Positions 28,210 to 36,256 of a DNA stretch of 64,000 bases are shown here, piece by piece. Below the pieces are notes generated by a model that was not told where the DNA came from, did not search any database, and was given only the letters and a program-made list of their open reading frames with translations. This DNA is from CAVYWD01 sp963772225. Lineage in GTDB: Bacteria; Myxococcota; Myxococcia; Myxococcales; UBA5297. The stretch covers positions 1,984,001 to 2,048,000 of the forward strand of contig CAVYWD010000002.1 of the NCBI GenBank assembly GCA_963772225.1. Direction: 5' to 3'. Each line of letters opens with the position of its first letter. Positions within the stretch are counted from its first letter, which is position 1. Both the position numbers and the translations under genes were made by a program.

Positions 28210-28920
28210 ATGACGAAGCTCATTCAGACGACCTGGTGCTCGGCGGCCCTGTCTCTGTTCGCCTGCGCGGCGCCGAGGCCGGCGGCGAGGCCCGCGCAGC
28301 CCGAGCCCGCTGTGGCCGCGACAGCCGAGCCAATCCCTTCGCCGGCGCCCGCGCTGGCGCTCGACGGCCCCATCGAGGTGACGCTCCGGGTGGAGGCGAT
28401 CACCCGCGAGGGCCACGGCTTCATCGAGTCGGACAAGGGCTTGCGGTCCGGAGACCAGATAGCCCTGCACGTCGGCGTGAAGGAGCCGGCGTACATCTAC
28501 ATCGGCCTCGCCTCGGCGGGCGGCGGGCAGTCGCTGCTGTTTCCCCGGGGATCCGCGAGCGAGCTGCTCAGCCCCGACTCGGTGCGCCGCATCCCTCAGC
28601 CGGGCCAGTGGTTCCGGCTCGACAAGGACGCCGGGCGCGAGGACATCTTCGTGTACGCCTCGCGGACCCCGCTCACCGGCGACGAGGTCCTCACGCGCCT
28701 GAGGCGGGACAGCGTTGGATTCCGGGCCGCGGCTCTCGCTTCCGCGAAGCCGACCGCCGTCGCGGCCGCGCGGCCTCGTCCCAGGCCCTCGGCCAACGAC
28801 GCTCCCGGCAAGCTCTCGGCCGATGATCGCGGGCTCGACCTCGTCGACGACAAGGGCGCGGACGTCCAGACCGATGGCGGCGTGACCCGAGCCCACTTTC
28901 AAATCCGCCACGCGAAGTGA
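28210..28920 (+). CDS. DUF4384 lipoprotein
   Basis: A 236-residue lipoprotein (lipobox 'SLFAC', Cys19) with a Pro/Ala-rich spacer, then a DUF4384 domain (about 55-155): 'GLRSGDQIALHVGVKEPAYI', 'YIGLASAGGGQSLLFPRG', 'QWFRLDKDAGREDIFVYASR'. The C-terminal third is Ala/Pro/Asp-rich and probably disordered. DUF4384 domains often accompany caspase-like or CHAT proteins and Ser/Thr kinases in bacteria. Here the gene is third in that very set, 24 bases after the CHAT stop, with an AAAAGGAG ribosome site. Its role is unknown; as a lipoprotein on the same side of the membrane as the CHAT protein and FGE-like domain it could be an effector, substrate or regulator. Confidence 0.85.
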   Translation: MTKLIQTTWCSAALSLFACAAPRPAARPAQPEPAVAATAEPIPSPAPALALDGPIEVTLRVEAITREGHGFIESDKGLRSGDQIALHVGVKEPAYIYIGLASAGGGQSLLFPRGSASELLSPDSVRRIPQPGQWFRLDKDAGREDIFVYASRTPLTGDEVLTRLRRDSVGFRAAALASAKPTAVAAARPRPRPSANDAPGKLSADDRGLDLVDDKGADVQTDGGVTRAHFQIRHAK

Positions 28921-28922
28921 CT

Positions 28923-29086
28923 CGCTAGCGAGGCTGCGCCTCAGACCGACGAGGCATGTTGGAGAGGGTGCGGCGCAGCCTCGCGTCGATAGTTGATAGT
29001 CAATGGTTGATAGTTCTCGGCGCAAAGCCGGCTCGGCAAAACTTGACTCAAGTGCATCACGTTCGCGCCCTCAAGGCCACTAGCGC
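28923..29086 (+). repeat. Dispersed repeat, copy B (forward strand), abutting a stop codon
   Basis: This element starts two bases after the DUF4384 stop. Blocks shared in order with copy A are CTAGCGAGGCTG, GGAGAGGGTGCGGCG, two TTGATAGT words around a CAATGG spacer, GCCGGCTCGGC and AGTGCATCACGTTCGCG. The only length difference within the aligned core is three bases, so one reading frame is conserved between copies. Confidence 0.8.
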
Positions 29087-29434
29087 CATCGCCTGCCGCG
29101 CCGCCATGGCCTCGCGCGGCGCCCGCCTTCTCTGCTCCTGCGGCAGACGGGCGGGCGCCGCGGCAGCCACAGGGCCTGTGCTTTGCGCGCAACTGAAGGG
29201 CGCCGAGGCCCTTTGGCGCTGCGCCTTCCGACCTCTTTGCGCCGGGCTTCTCGGCGCTTGGAAGCCACGCCGTTGGCCGACCGGCGCTGCGCTCCCACGC
29301 CCGCCCCTGCATTGACGCGGCGCCTCGACCTGGCCGACCTTGACCCGTTTCCAGGCGCCCGCCCACCTGATCGAGAGAATCCCTCCGCCTTCAGCGGCGG
29401 CGCCTCGGGCCTTCAGCCCTCTCGAGAGGTGGAC
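29087..29434. other. Gene-free stretch between repeat copy B and the GH5 gene
   Basis: An open frame runs through this interval into the GH5 gene, but its translation is Arg/Ala/Leu-rich with no recognisable family sequence. I see no terminator, RNA gene or clear promoter. The last 15 bases carry the GAGAGG ribosome site of the GH5 gene. Confidence 0.45.
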
Positions 29435-30778
29435 GTGGCACGACAGCGCATCGCTCCGATTCTTCTCCTCCTGCTCTCGCTCGGCGCCTGTGATGGTCTT
29501 GGCACCTCGAGCGCTCCAGACGCGGCGAGCCCCGCCACCGACGGCGGCCGCTCGCCGGGCGCTGCCGACGCGGGCGCCCGGCCCTCCGATGCCGGGGCCC
29601 AATCCGCGGACTCGGGCAGCTCCGGGTCCGACTGGGGCACTTCCGCCGACGCAGGCGCCGCAACTTCCGACGCAGGTGGGTCTTCCGACGGGCCGGTCCT
29701 CAAGGACCGCCTGACCGGCGTCAACTGGTTCGGCCTCGAGACCAGCAACCTCGCGCCCCACGGTCTGTGGGCTCGCGACTACAAGTCGATGCTCAAGCAA
29801 ATCAAAGACCTGGGCTTCAACGCCGTGCGCCTGCCGTGGTGCAACGACGTGCTGACCGGGTCGCCGCAGAGCATACAGGTCAACGCAACCGGGACCGACG
29901 CCTACACGAAGACCTCGGGGCTCAACACCGACCTCGCCGGGCTCACGTCCATTCAGGTCATGGACAAGATCCTGGCCGAGTGCGAGCGGATCGGCCTCAA
30001 GGTCATCTTGGACAATCACTCCCGCGCCCCCGACGGCTACATGAACGAGACCATCTGGTACACCGCAACGAAGTCGGAGTCGGACTGGATTCGGGACTGG
30101 AAGCTCATCGTCGAGCGATACAAGGACAACACCGCGGTCGTCGCGGCCGACGTGAAGAATGAGCCGCACGGCAACATGACCACGGGCATGAAGCCACCGG
30201 CGACCTGGGGCTATGACGAGCCGGGCCAAGGCACCACCGACTGGCGCGGCGCCGCGGTGCGGGCGGGCAAGGCCATCCTCGCGTCCAATCCCAACCTCTT
30301 CATCATCATCGAAGGAACCGAGAACTACAAAAACGACAATACCTGGTGGGGCGGAAACCTCGCGGGCGTGAAGGATTACCCCATCACCGACAGCGACATT
30401 CCGGCCAAGAACCTCTGGTACTCCGCGCACGAATACGGGCCCGAGGTCTACAATCAAACGTGGTTCTCCGCCTCCAATTTCCCGGACAACCTGCCCGACA
30501 TCTGGAAAGGGCATTTCTGGTTCATTCACGAGCAGAACATCGCGCCGCTCTTCTTCGGCGAGTTCGGCATCCAGGAGGCGTCCGCGGCCGATCCGAGCTC
30601 GACCGCCTACAAGTGGCTCAAGAAGTTCCTGGATACCATGGGCAAGAACTCCCACTGGACGTTCTGGGCCCTGAACCCGAACTCCGGCGACACCGGCGGC
30701 CTGCTCCAGGACGACTGGGTCACGGTCAATCCGGGAAAGTACGCCTTGCTCAAGCCGTACCTGGCGGGCTCCGACTGA
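29435..30778 (+). CDS. Secreted glycoside hydrolase family 5 (cellulase-type) lipoprotein
   Basis: A 447-residue exported GH5 enzyme. From the GTG at 29435 the protein starts with a lipoprotein signal (lipobox 'LSLGAC', Cys19) and an Asp/Ser/Gly linker of about 65 residues with PSDAG-type units, as in other myxobacterial lipoproteins. The catalytic barrel begins at 'LTGVNWFGLETSN'. The proton donor lies in 'ADVKNEPHG' and the nucleophile in 'APLFFGEFGIQ'; 'FNAVRLPWCNDVL' and 'YSAHEYGPEVY' are further GH5 signatures. The likely substrate is a beta-1,4-glucan, though mannan cannot be excluded. GAGAGG six bases upstream supports this start over the longer open frame. Confidence 0.88.
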   Translation: MARQRIAPILLLLLSLGACDGLGTSSAPDAASPATDGGRSPGAADAGARPSDAGAQSADSGSSGSDWGTSADAGAATSDAGGSSDGPVLKDRLTGVNWFGLETSNLAPHGLWARDYKSMLKQIKDLGFNAVRLPWCNDVLTGSPQSIQVNATGTDAYTKTSGLNTDLAGLTSIQVMDKILAECERIGLKVILDNHSRAPDGYMNETIWYTATKSESDWIRDWKLIVERYKDNTAVVAADVKNEPHGNMTTGMKPPATWGYDEPGQGTTDWRGAAVRAGKAILASNPNLFIIIEGTENYKNDNTWWGGNLAGVKDYPITDSDIPAKNLWYSAHEYGPEVYNQTWFSASNFPDNLPDIWKGHFWFIHEQNIAPLFFGEFGIQEASAADPSSTAYKWLKKFLDTMGKNSHWTFWALNPNSGDTGGLLQDDWVTVNPGKYALLKPYLAGSD

Positions 30779-30841
30779 GCGGCTCCACGCGAGGCTCGCT
30801 CGAGGTCTTTGCGGCGACCTCAAGCATTTTCGTGAGGCCTC

Positions 30842-30873
30842 CGCGGGCTTTGTGCAGTACGAGAAAGCCCGCG
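30842..30873. terminator. Putative bidirectional terminator hairpin
   Basis: Perfect 10-base stem CGCGGGCTTT / AAAGCCCGCG with a 12-base loop, between the convergent GH5 and DedA genes. No long T tract follows, so this is a structural call only. Confidence 0.4.
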
Positions 30874-31033
30874 CCAGAGAATTGCGAGCCGCCCCGGGTT
30901 GATCGCGGGCTCACCCGCGCTTTGTCGAGCTGAAGGCCCCGCGCTCCACCGAACCCGCGCTCACCCCGTGCGGAGGGGCCAGCCCCGCGACGGATGCGCG
31001 GATTCACCAGAGCGAGCGCCGCGCCGAAACGCG

Positions 31034-31645
31034 TCACGCGCGCCGGCGGCGCCGAATCAGCGCCCTCGCGACCAGCGCGAGAATCACCGCCGCCAGCAAT
31101 CCCCAGGCCATTTCCGCGTAGGTCGACACCAGCGCCTGGAGCCGCTCGGCCTCGCCGCCCACCGCGTAGCCGGCGGCGAAGAGCAGCGCGTTCCACAGGA
31201 GGGCGGAGAGCCCGCCCAGCAGCAATACCCTCGGCAACGGAATTCCGGAGATTCCCGCCGCCAGGAAGATGGGCCCGCGGATGCCGGGAAAGAACCGATT
31301 GGCGACCAGCCAGTAGCTTCCCCGCCGCCGGAACCGCTCTTCCCATTTCGCGAGCTGCTCCGCGGTGATCCAGCGCGAGCTCCACCCTCCGCCGGAAGCG
31401 ACCCTGCCGGCGAGCCAGCGGCCCGCGAGCCAGTCGATGGCTGCGCCGGCGATGCTGCCCGCCATCACCGCGCCAAAGACCAGCGCGACCGGCTGCTCTC
31501 CGCGGACGGCGTACACGCCGCCGAGCAAGGTCACCGTGTCGCCAGGGAATGGCGGAAAGACGTACTCGACCGCCGCGCAGAAGAAGAGGACCAGGAGCCC
31601 CACGGCCCCGGACTGGCGCACCAGCGCATCGAGCCATTGAACCAT
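31034..31645 (-). CDS. DedA-family membrane protein
   Basis: A 203-residue polytopic membrane protein with the DedA/VTT (SNARE-associated) pattern: 'AAVEYVFPPFPGDTVTLLGG', 'GSIAGAAIDWLAGRW', then 'WEERFRRRGSYWLVANRFFP' and 'GIRGPIFLAAGISGIPLPRV'. DedA proteins are thought to move or flip lipids (including undecaprenyl-phosphate carriers) in the inner membrane. The essential acidic residue (E in 'AVEYVFPPFPGD', D in the same motif) and the arginine pair in the second half are present. The start at 31645 is preferred because the extra upstream residues are hydrophilic. It is divergent from the regulator at 31834. Confidence 0.88.
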   Translation of the reverse strand: MVQWLDALVRQSGAVGLLVLFFCAAVEYVFPPFPGDTVTLLGGVYAVRGEQPVALVFGAVMAGSIAGAAIDWLAGRWLAGRVASGGGWSSRWITAEQLAKWEERFRRRGSYWLVANRFFPGIRGPIFLAAGISGIPLPRVLLLGGLSALLWNALLFAAGYAVGGEAERLQALVSTYAEMAWGLLAAVILALVARALIRRRRRA

Positions 31646-31833
31646 TTCGCCTTGTCTCTCCGCGCTTTTCGCGCCCTCGTCAGCGCCGGCCGCCGCCGTC
31701 GAGCGCAAGGGGGGAGTTGTCGTTGGGAAGGGAGTGTATAGCTTCGTTCCTCAGTCGAGAGCCACTCCGGCGCGAGCGGCGATTCGAATCGCGGCTCGAG
31801 CCGATTCCATATCGCACCCCAAAGAGGAAAGAC

Positions 31834-33144
31834 ATGAGCACCCACCGCGTTCTAATCGTGGACGACGATTCGTCCTCGCTGGAAGCGATGCGCCTGGTGG
31901 TGCACTCGCTCGGTTACGGCACCGACGAGGCAACCACCGCGGAGGCCGCCGAGCAGCTCATTGCGCGCCAGCGGTATGACCTGGTCATCACCGACATGAT
32001 GCTCCCGGGCGAGACGGGCATGGAGCTGCTCAAGCGCCTGCGCGGCCTGGCCGTGCCGCCCGCGGTCATCCTGGTGACCGGCCACGCCACCCTGGACACC
32101 GCCGTGTCGGCGCTGAAATGGGGGGCGGTCGACTACCTCATCAAGCCGGTCGACCCGGCGGCGCTCAAGGCCGCGGTGCGCGCGCAGATGGCCAATGCGC
32201 TGGCCTTCGAGCTCGCCGACGCCGACGGGCTGATGGCGCAGTCGCGCACCATGAAGCAGGTCTTGGAGCGGCTCTCCAACGCCTCCGAGACCGACGCGCC
32301 GGTGCTGCTCTTCGGCGAGGGGGGGACCGGCAAGGAGCTCTGCGCCGCCTGGGTCCACCAGCGCTCGGCCCGCCGCGACGGCCCGTTCATCACCTTTCAC
32401 GCCGGCGCCCTCCCCTCCGATTCCGTCGGCCCGGAGCTCTTCGGCAGCCAGGGCAACCCAGGCCGCATCGAAACCGCCCGCGGCGGGACGCTCTTCTTGG
32501 ACGACCTGGAGGTCCTGGACGCCCCCACCCAGCTCGCCCTGGTGCGGATGCTGGAGACGGGCCGCTTCCGGCGCGCGGGCGAGCAGGAGGAGCGCGTGGC
32601 CGAGGCGCGCCTCGTGGCCGCGACGGGCCGCGACCTCGCGACGCTCTCGGCGGCCGGCGCGTTCCGGGAGGACCTGTACTACCGGATGAGCGTGATGCAG
32701 GTCTCGCTGCCGCCGCTGCGAGACCGCCGCGAGGACATCGCCCCGCTCGCCCGTCGCTTCGTCGCCCTGTTCGCCGCGCACTATCGAAAGACCGGTTTGA
32801 GCATCGGCGATGCCGCGCTGACCCGCCTCTCGCGCCACGCCTGGCCCGGCAACGTCCGGGAGCTGCGCAACGCGGTGGAGCAGGCGGTCATCCTCTGCCA
32901 GGGCCTGGAGATCACCCCGGACCTCCTGCCGCAGCCCGCCCAGACCCAGGCCGACGGCCCCAGCGTGCTGCGCATTCCCATCGGAACCGCCATCAAGGAC
33001 GTCGAGCGCGAGATGATCGTCCGCACGTTGGATGCCAACCGCGGCAACAAGAACCGCACTGCCCGGCAGCTCGGCATCAGCCGGCGCTCGCTCTACAACA
33101 AGCTCGAGCGCTACCAGATCGCCGCGCCGCCGCGCACTCCCTGA
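31834..33144 (+). CDS. NtrC-family response regulator lacking the GAFTGA sigma54-contact loop
   Basis: A 436-residue regulator: receiver (1-120, phospho-acceptor Asp54, Lys in 'YLIKPVD'), AAA+ domain (about 135-370) and Fis-type helix-turn-helix ('NRTARQLGISRRSLYNKLER'). Walker A is 'GEGGTGKE' (161-168) and Walker B 'GGTLFLDD' (217-224); 'FREDLYYRMSV' and 'WPGNVRELRNAVEQ' are normal. Between them, where activators have 'FGHEKGAFTGA', this protein reads 'FGSQGNPGRIETA', so the GAFTGA loop is absent. That loop is needed to remodel sigma54 holoenzyme. The protein is therefore expected to act without sigma54, as reported for Rhodobacter NtrC and similar regulators. AAAGAGGAAA precedes the ATG. 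No kinase gene is adjacent. Confidence 0.9.
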   Translation: MSTHRVLIVDDDSSSLEAMRLVVHSLGYGTDEATTAEAAEQLIARQRYDLVITDMMLPGETGMELLKRLRGLAVPPAVILVTGHATLDTAVSALKWGAVDYLIKPVDPAALKAAVRAQMANALAFELADADGLMAQSRTMKQVLERLSNASETDAPVLLFGEGGTGKELCAAWVHQRSARRDGPFITFHAGALPSDSVGPELFGSQGNPGRIETARGGTLFLDDLEVLDAPTQLALVRMLETGRFRRAGEQEERVAEARLVAATGRDLATLSAAGAFREDLYYRMSVMQVSLPPLRDRREDIAPLARRFVALFAAHYRKTGLSIGDAALTRLSRHAWPGNVRELRNAVEQAVILCQGLEITPDLLPQPAQTQADGPSVLRIPIGTAIKDVEREMIVRTLDANRGNKNRTARQLGISRRSLYNKLERYQIAAPPRTP

Positions 33145-33267
33145 GCCGGGGCGGGGGCGGGCCGGCGCGGTCCTGAGGGGCTGCGCTGGGCCCGCCGCTC
33201 GTCTGCGATGGTCTGCCGCCCTCGGCGCGTCGAGCGCCGGCGGGACGCGAGCGAGGCGAGGGCCCGG

Positions 33268-34005
33268 CTATTTCTTTTTGAGATTCTCGGCAGCGAACTC
33301 CCAATTGGCGAGCGACCCGAGAAAGGCCTTCACGTAATCCGGCCGCCGATTCTGGTAGTCGAGGTAGTAGGCGTGCTCCCAGACGTCGACGGTGAGGAGC
33401 GCCCGCTTTCCGCTGGCCAGGGGATTCTCGGCGTTGCCGGTCTTGAGGACCTTGAGCTTCCCGGCGTCGTCGACGAGCCAGGCCCAGCCCGAGCCGAACT
33501 GGCCATTGGCGGCCGCCGTGAATTCTTTGGCGAAGGCGTCGAAGGACCCGAAGTCGGTGGCGATGCGCCCGGCGAGCTCTCCCGTGGGGGCGCCCCCGCC
33601 CTTGGGCTTCATGCTGCGCCAATAGAAATCGTGGTTCCAAACCTGCGCGGAGGCATTGAAGAGCGGAGCCTTGTCGGGGTTTCCGGCCGAGGCGCGAATG
33701 ACGTCTTCGAGGCTCTTCCCGGCGAGGTCGGTGCCCTTCACCAGGTCGTTGGTCTTGTCGACGTAGGCCTTGTGGTGCTTGCCGTAGTGAAAGGAGACGG
33801 TCTTGGCCGAGACAGCCGGCTCGAGGGCATTCTCCGGGTACGGCAGCTTCATGAGCACGAACGGGCCGCCCGCGGAGGGCGCGGCCTTGGGCGCCTGGGC
33901 GACGGCTTCGCCGCCGAGGGCGGCTCCGGCGACCGCAACGGCACCGACAGCGAGGACCTGGCGGCGGGTGATGGAAAGAGCGTCGTCGCGGTTGTCATGG
34001 GCCAT
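33268..34005 (-). CDS. Tat-exported Fe/Mn superoxide dismutase
   Basis: A 245-residue superoxide dismutase. The N-terminus carries a twin-arginine signal ('ITRRQVLAVGAVAVAGAALG', residues 12-31), so folded, metal-loaded enzyme is probably exported. Metal ligands are H73 ('FHYGKHH'), H125 ('QVWNHDFYW'), D207 and H211 ('DVWEHAYYLDYQ'). The second-sphere 'GQFGSGWAWL' motif is present; Fe versus Mn cannot be decided safely by eye. Most SodB/SodA proteins are cytoplasmic, so the Tat leader is the notable point. A strong AAGGAGG lies upstream of the ATG. Confidence 0.92.
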   Translation of the reverse strand: MAHDNRDDALSITRRQVLAVGAVAVAGAALGGEAVAQAPKAAPSAGGPFVLMKLPYPENALEPAVSAKTVSFHYGKHHKAYVDKTNDLVKGTDLAGKSLEDVIRASAGNPDKAPLFNASAQVWNHDFYWRSMKPKGGGAPTGELAGRIATDFGSFDAFAKEFTAAANGQFGSGWAWLVDDAGKLKVLKTGNAENPLASGKRALLTVDVWEHAYYLDYQNRRPDYVKAFLGSLANWEFAAENLKKK

Positions 34006-34082
34006 GGGCGCCTCCTTCGTGATGCCTCGAGAAGTCAGGGGATGCTAGCGGCCTCGCTGGGGCGCGGCCATCCTTTCGCCCC

Positions 34083-34754
34083 TCACGGCCGGAGCGCGGA
34101 CGCGCCGCGCGCGATGGACTCCTTCAGCGTGGGGACTGCGCTTTCGGGCCCGAAATAGGCCTGCCAAATTCCACTCGCGAGCACCGGATCCTCGATGGCG
34201 CGCGCCTCTTTGAGCTGCACGCGAATGACCCCGGCGGCGGTGGTCCTCAGCACCAGGTGGTCCCCTTCCTTGAGGTCGCGGTCGAGCAGCCGGACGAAAG
34301 CCTCGACCCGCCCTCGCTCGCCGGCGCCCAGGGCGCGGGTCAGGCTGTCCAGAAAGGTCTCGCGGATCTTCTGGGCCGCCACGTTGCGCACGAAGACGAG
34401 CTCGATGGCCTTGTCCACGGGCGCGTTGCGCAAGTACTGGTAGAACTCGGGGTCCTTGGCGAGCGCTCGGGCGAGCGCCTCGCCCTTCAGCGACGCGTGC
34501 TTCTTTCCCGGGCCCTCGAAGAAGCTGGGAAGCTGCGCCTCGAAGGCCGCCTCATCGACGCAGAAGACGACGGCGTAGACCCGAAAGATGGCCTTCTTTC
34601 GAATGCCAGCGCCCAGGCATTGAAAGCGCTTGCCGTCGATGGTCGGATTCTTGTCGAAGGAGAGCTCGCTCGACGGCTCGACCAAGGCTTCGGCCCGGGC
34701 CAAAAGGGGCGTGAGGAGGAGCGCGGTGATGAGGGCGAGGCTTGATGATCGCAT
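34083..34754 (-). CDS. Exported chalcone-isomerase-like protein
   Basis: A 223-residue protein with a signal peptide ('SLALITALLLTPLLARA') and the bacterial chalcone-isomerase-like pattern: 'FQCLGAGIRKKAIFRVYAVV', 'FCVDEAAFEAQLPSFFEG', 'VDKAIELVFVRNVAAQKIRE', ending with 'VLASGIWQAYFGPESAVPTL'. Bacterial members are usually not flavonoid isomerases; the fold also binds fatty acids, so a lipid-related envelope role is possible but unproven. Its start codon overlaps, on the opposite strand, that of the esterase gene at 34753. Confidence 0.75.
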   Translation of the reverse strand: MRSSSLALITALLLTPLLARAEALVEPSSELSFDKNPTIDGKRFQCLGAGIRKKAIFRVYAVVFCVDEAAFEAQLPSFFEGPGKKHASLKGEALARALAKDPEFYQYLRNAPVDKAIELVFVRNVAAQKIRETFLDSLTRALGAGERGRVEAFVRLLDRDLKEGDHLVLRTTAAGVIRVQLKEARAIEDPVLASGIWQAYFGPESAVPTLKESIARGASALRP

Positions 34755-35976
34755 GGCGGCAAGACTAAAGCTTACCGGCGTCGCTCGCCAGCGGCCAACC
34801 GGAGCCGCCGCCGCGGCCCACCGCCGGCTCAACACCTCGGGGTCGCCGGCGAGTCCGACCCTTCGACTCGGCCTAGCCCTGGCCCTGGCGTTCGCGCTCG
34901 CGCCGACGGCCGCGGCGGCCCAGGACGCGCGGGAGCTTTCGGCGCGGGCGGCGTGGGTGGCCGTCGCGGGCGCCCAGGCCGAAGCGCGGTCTCGCGGCGA
35001 GCGGGCGTTCGAGGTCCAGTTCTCGACGCCGCTGCTCGCCTTCAACGTCCAAGGCAATTCGGGGGCTGCCCGCGCGGTGGTCCGACTGCCGCTCTCCGGC
35101 TGCCGCGCAAAGGCGCCGCGGTGCTGGCTCCTCCTGTACCTGCCCGGGTTCGACGCCGACCCCGCGGCGGCGCTTTCGGAGTCCTCGCTCGGCGGCCGGC
35201 TCGACACCCTCGAGCGCGCGGGCGCGGCCCCGCCCATCGTCGCGGCGGCGGTGGACGGCCGGACTCGCCTGGGCGGCGGCTTCTACGCCGACTCGCCGAG
35301 CTCCGGCCGCTTCGCGTCGGTCATCTTCGACGCGCTCCTTCCCGCGCTGCGGAAGGCGCTGGGCACCGACCTGCCGCCGGAGCGCACGGTGATCCTGGGC
35401 CACTCGATGGGCGGCTACGGCGCGCTGGCGCTGGCGCTCGCGCGCCCCAAGGAGTTCTCCGGGGTCGGAGCCCTGAGCCCGGCGGTCCACGTCGACGCCC
35501 AGGCGACGCGGCTCTTGGCATGGGTGCAGGCACAGCACCCTCTTCGCGCGCCCGACCCGGCCGCCATGGTCCGCGAGCCGGACCCGGCTCGCTTCCAAGA
35601 ACGCCTGCTGTGGGCGATGTGCGCCGCGTTCGACCCGGCGCCCGTCGCCCCTCAGGGATTCCGATGGCCTTTCGACCCCGAAAGCCGGCCGTGGCGGCTG
35701 ACCCCCAGCGCCCGCGCCGCCTTCGCCCGCGCCGACCTCGCGACCGGCTGGGACGAGCGGCGAAGGGCCTCGGCCCGCGCGCTGGGCCGCGTCTTCGTCG
35801 CGAGCGGGACGAGAGACAGCCTCGTCCCGCCGTCGGACGTCGAGCCGCTCATCGAGGCGCTTGGACAGGCCAGGGACGGCGCGCCGACGCGAGCGAGCTT
35901 CCACGGCGGCGACCACCTGAACCGGCTCGGGCCGGACTTCGAGGATGCGGTGCTATTCTTGACGTCCACCCTCTGA
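34753..35976 (+). CDS. Exported alpha/beta-hydrolase (esterase D/PHB-depolymerase-like)
   Basis: A serine hydrolase of about 407 residues. The nucleophile elbow is 'GHSMGGYGALALALARPKEF'; the acid is probably Asp in 'SGTRDSLVPPSD' and the base His in 'FHGGDHLNRL'. It resembles the esterase-D/S-formylglutathione-hydrolase group, which act on esters of small acids or glycolipids. A signal-like segment ('LRLGLALALAFALAPTAAAA') starts about 40 residues after the first usable ATG, so either the leader has a long basic n-region or the true start is a rarer codon. I see no GTG/TTG closer to it. Confidence in the start is low, in the family good. Confidence 0.75.
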   Translation: MAARLKLTGVARQRPTGAAAAAHRRLNTSGSPASPTLRLGLALALAFALAPTAAAAQDARELSARAAWVAVAGAQAEARSRGERAFEVQFSTPLLAFNVQGNSGAARAVVRLPLSGCRAKAPRCWLLLYLPGFDADPAAALSESSLGGRLDTLERAGAAPPIVAAAVDGRTRLGGGFYADSPSSGRFASVIFDALLPALRKALGTDLPPERTVILGHSMGGYGALALALARPKEFSGVGALSPAVHVDAQATRLLAWVQAQHPLRAPDPAAMVREPDPARFQERLLWAMCAAFDPAPVAPQGFRWPFDPESRPWRLTPSARAAFARADLATGWDERRRASARALGRVFVASGTRDSLVPPSDVEPLIEALGQARDGAPTRASFHGGDHLNRLGPDFEDAVLFLTSTL

Positions 35977-36189
35977 GGCGATGAGCGGCGGCGCTTTGAG
36001 ATTCCTTCGCGGGTGGGTGCCCCCACCGCCCGGGTCTCCTTGAGGCTTCACCGACGCATCCGGAGCAATCGGCGGAGGGCTCTGTGCTCCCGATTCACCC
36101 GCGGAGTTCATGTTGTGTGAATCACCCTCATTGCTTTCCGGAACAGGTTCCCTGTTCGTGCTCTCCGCATTTTCAGGGGTATTGGCCAT
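35953..36189 (-). CDS. Small hydrophilic protein, unknown function
   Basis: A 78-residue Asn/Glu/Ser/Pro/Gly-rich protein with no hydrophobic core, cysteines or known motif, probably disordered ('SQPPPIAP'-like stretches and 'GDPGGGGTHPRRN'). I accept it as real because the ATG at 36189 has an exact AAGGAGG seven bases upstream, better than most genes here, and no competing feature exists in this interval. It overlaps the last 24 bases of the esterase gene in convergent orientation. Function unknown. Confidence 0.55.
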   Translation of the reverse strand: MANTPENAESTNREPVPESNEGDSHNMNSAGESGAQSPPPIAPDASVKPQGDPGGGGTHPRRNLKAPPLIASEGGRQE

Positions 36190-36256
36190 TGAAGCCTCCT
36201 TCATTTTGCTCTTGAACTTCGGTTTACAACGAATTCGCCGTTCGACAGCGAGCGGG

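Noticed and set aside
31760..31815. A GATTCGAATC-like stretch examined as a tRNA T-arm.
   Set aside because: No acceptor or anticodon stem could be paired around it; no tRNA gene was found anywhere in the window.
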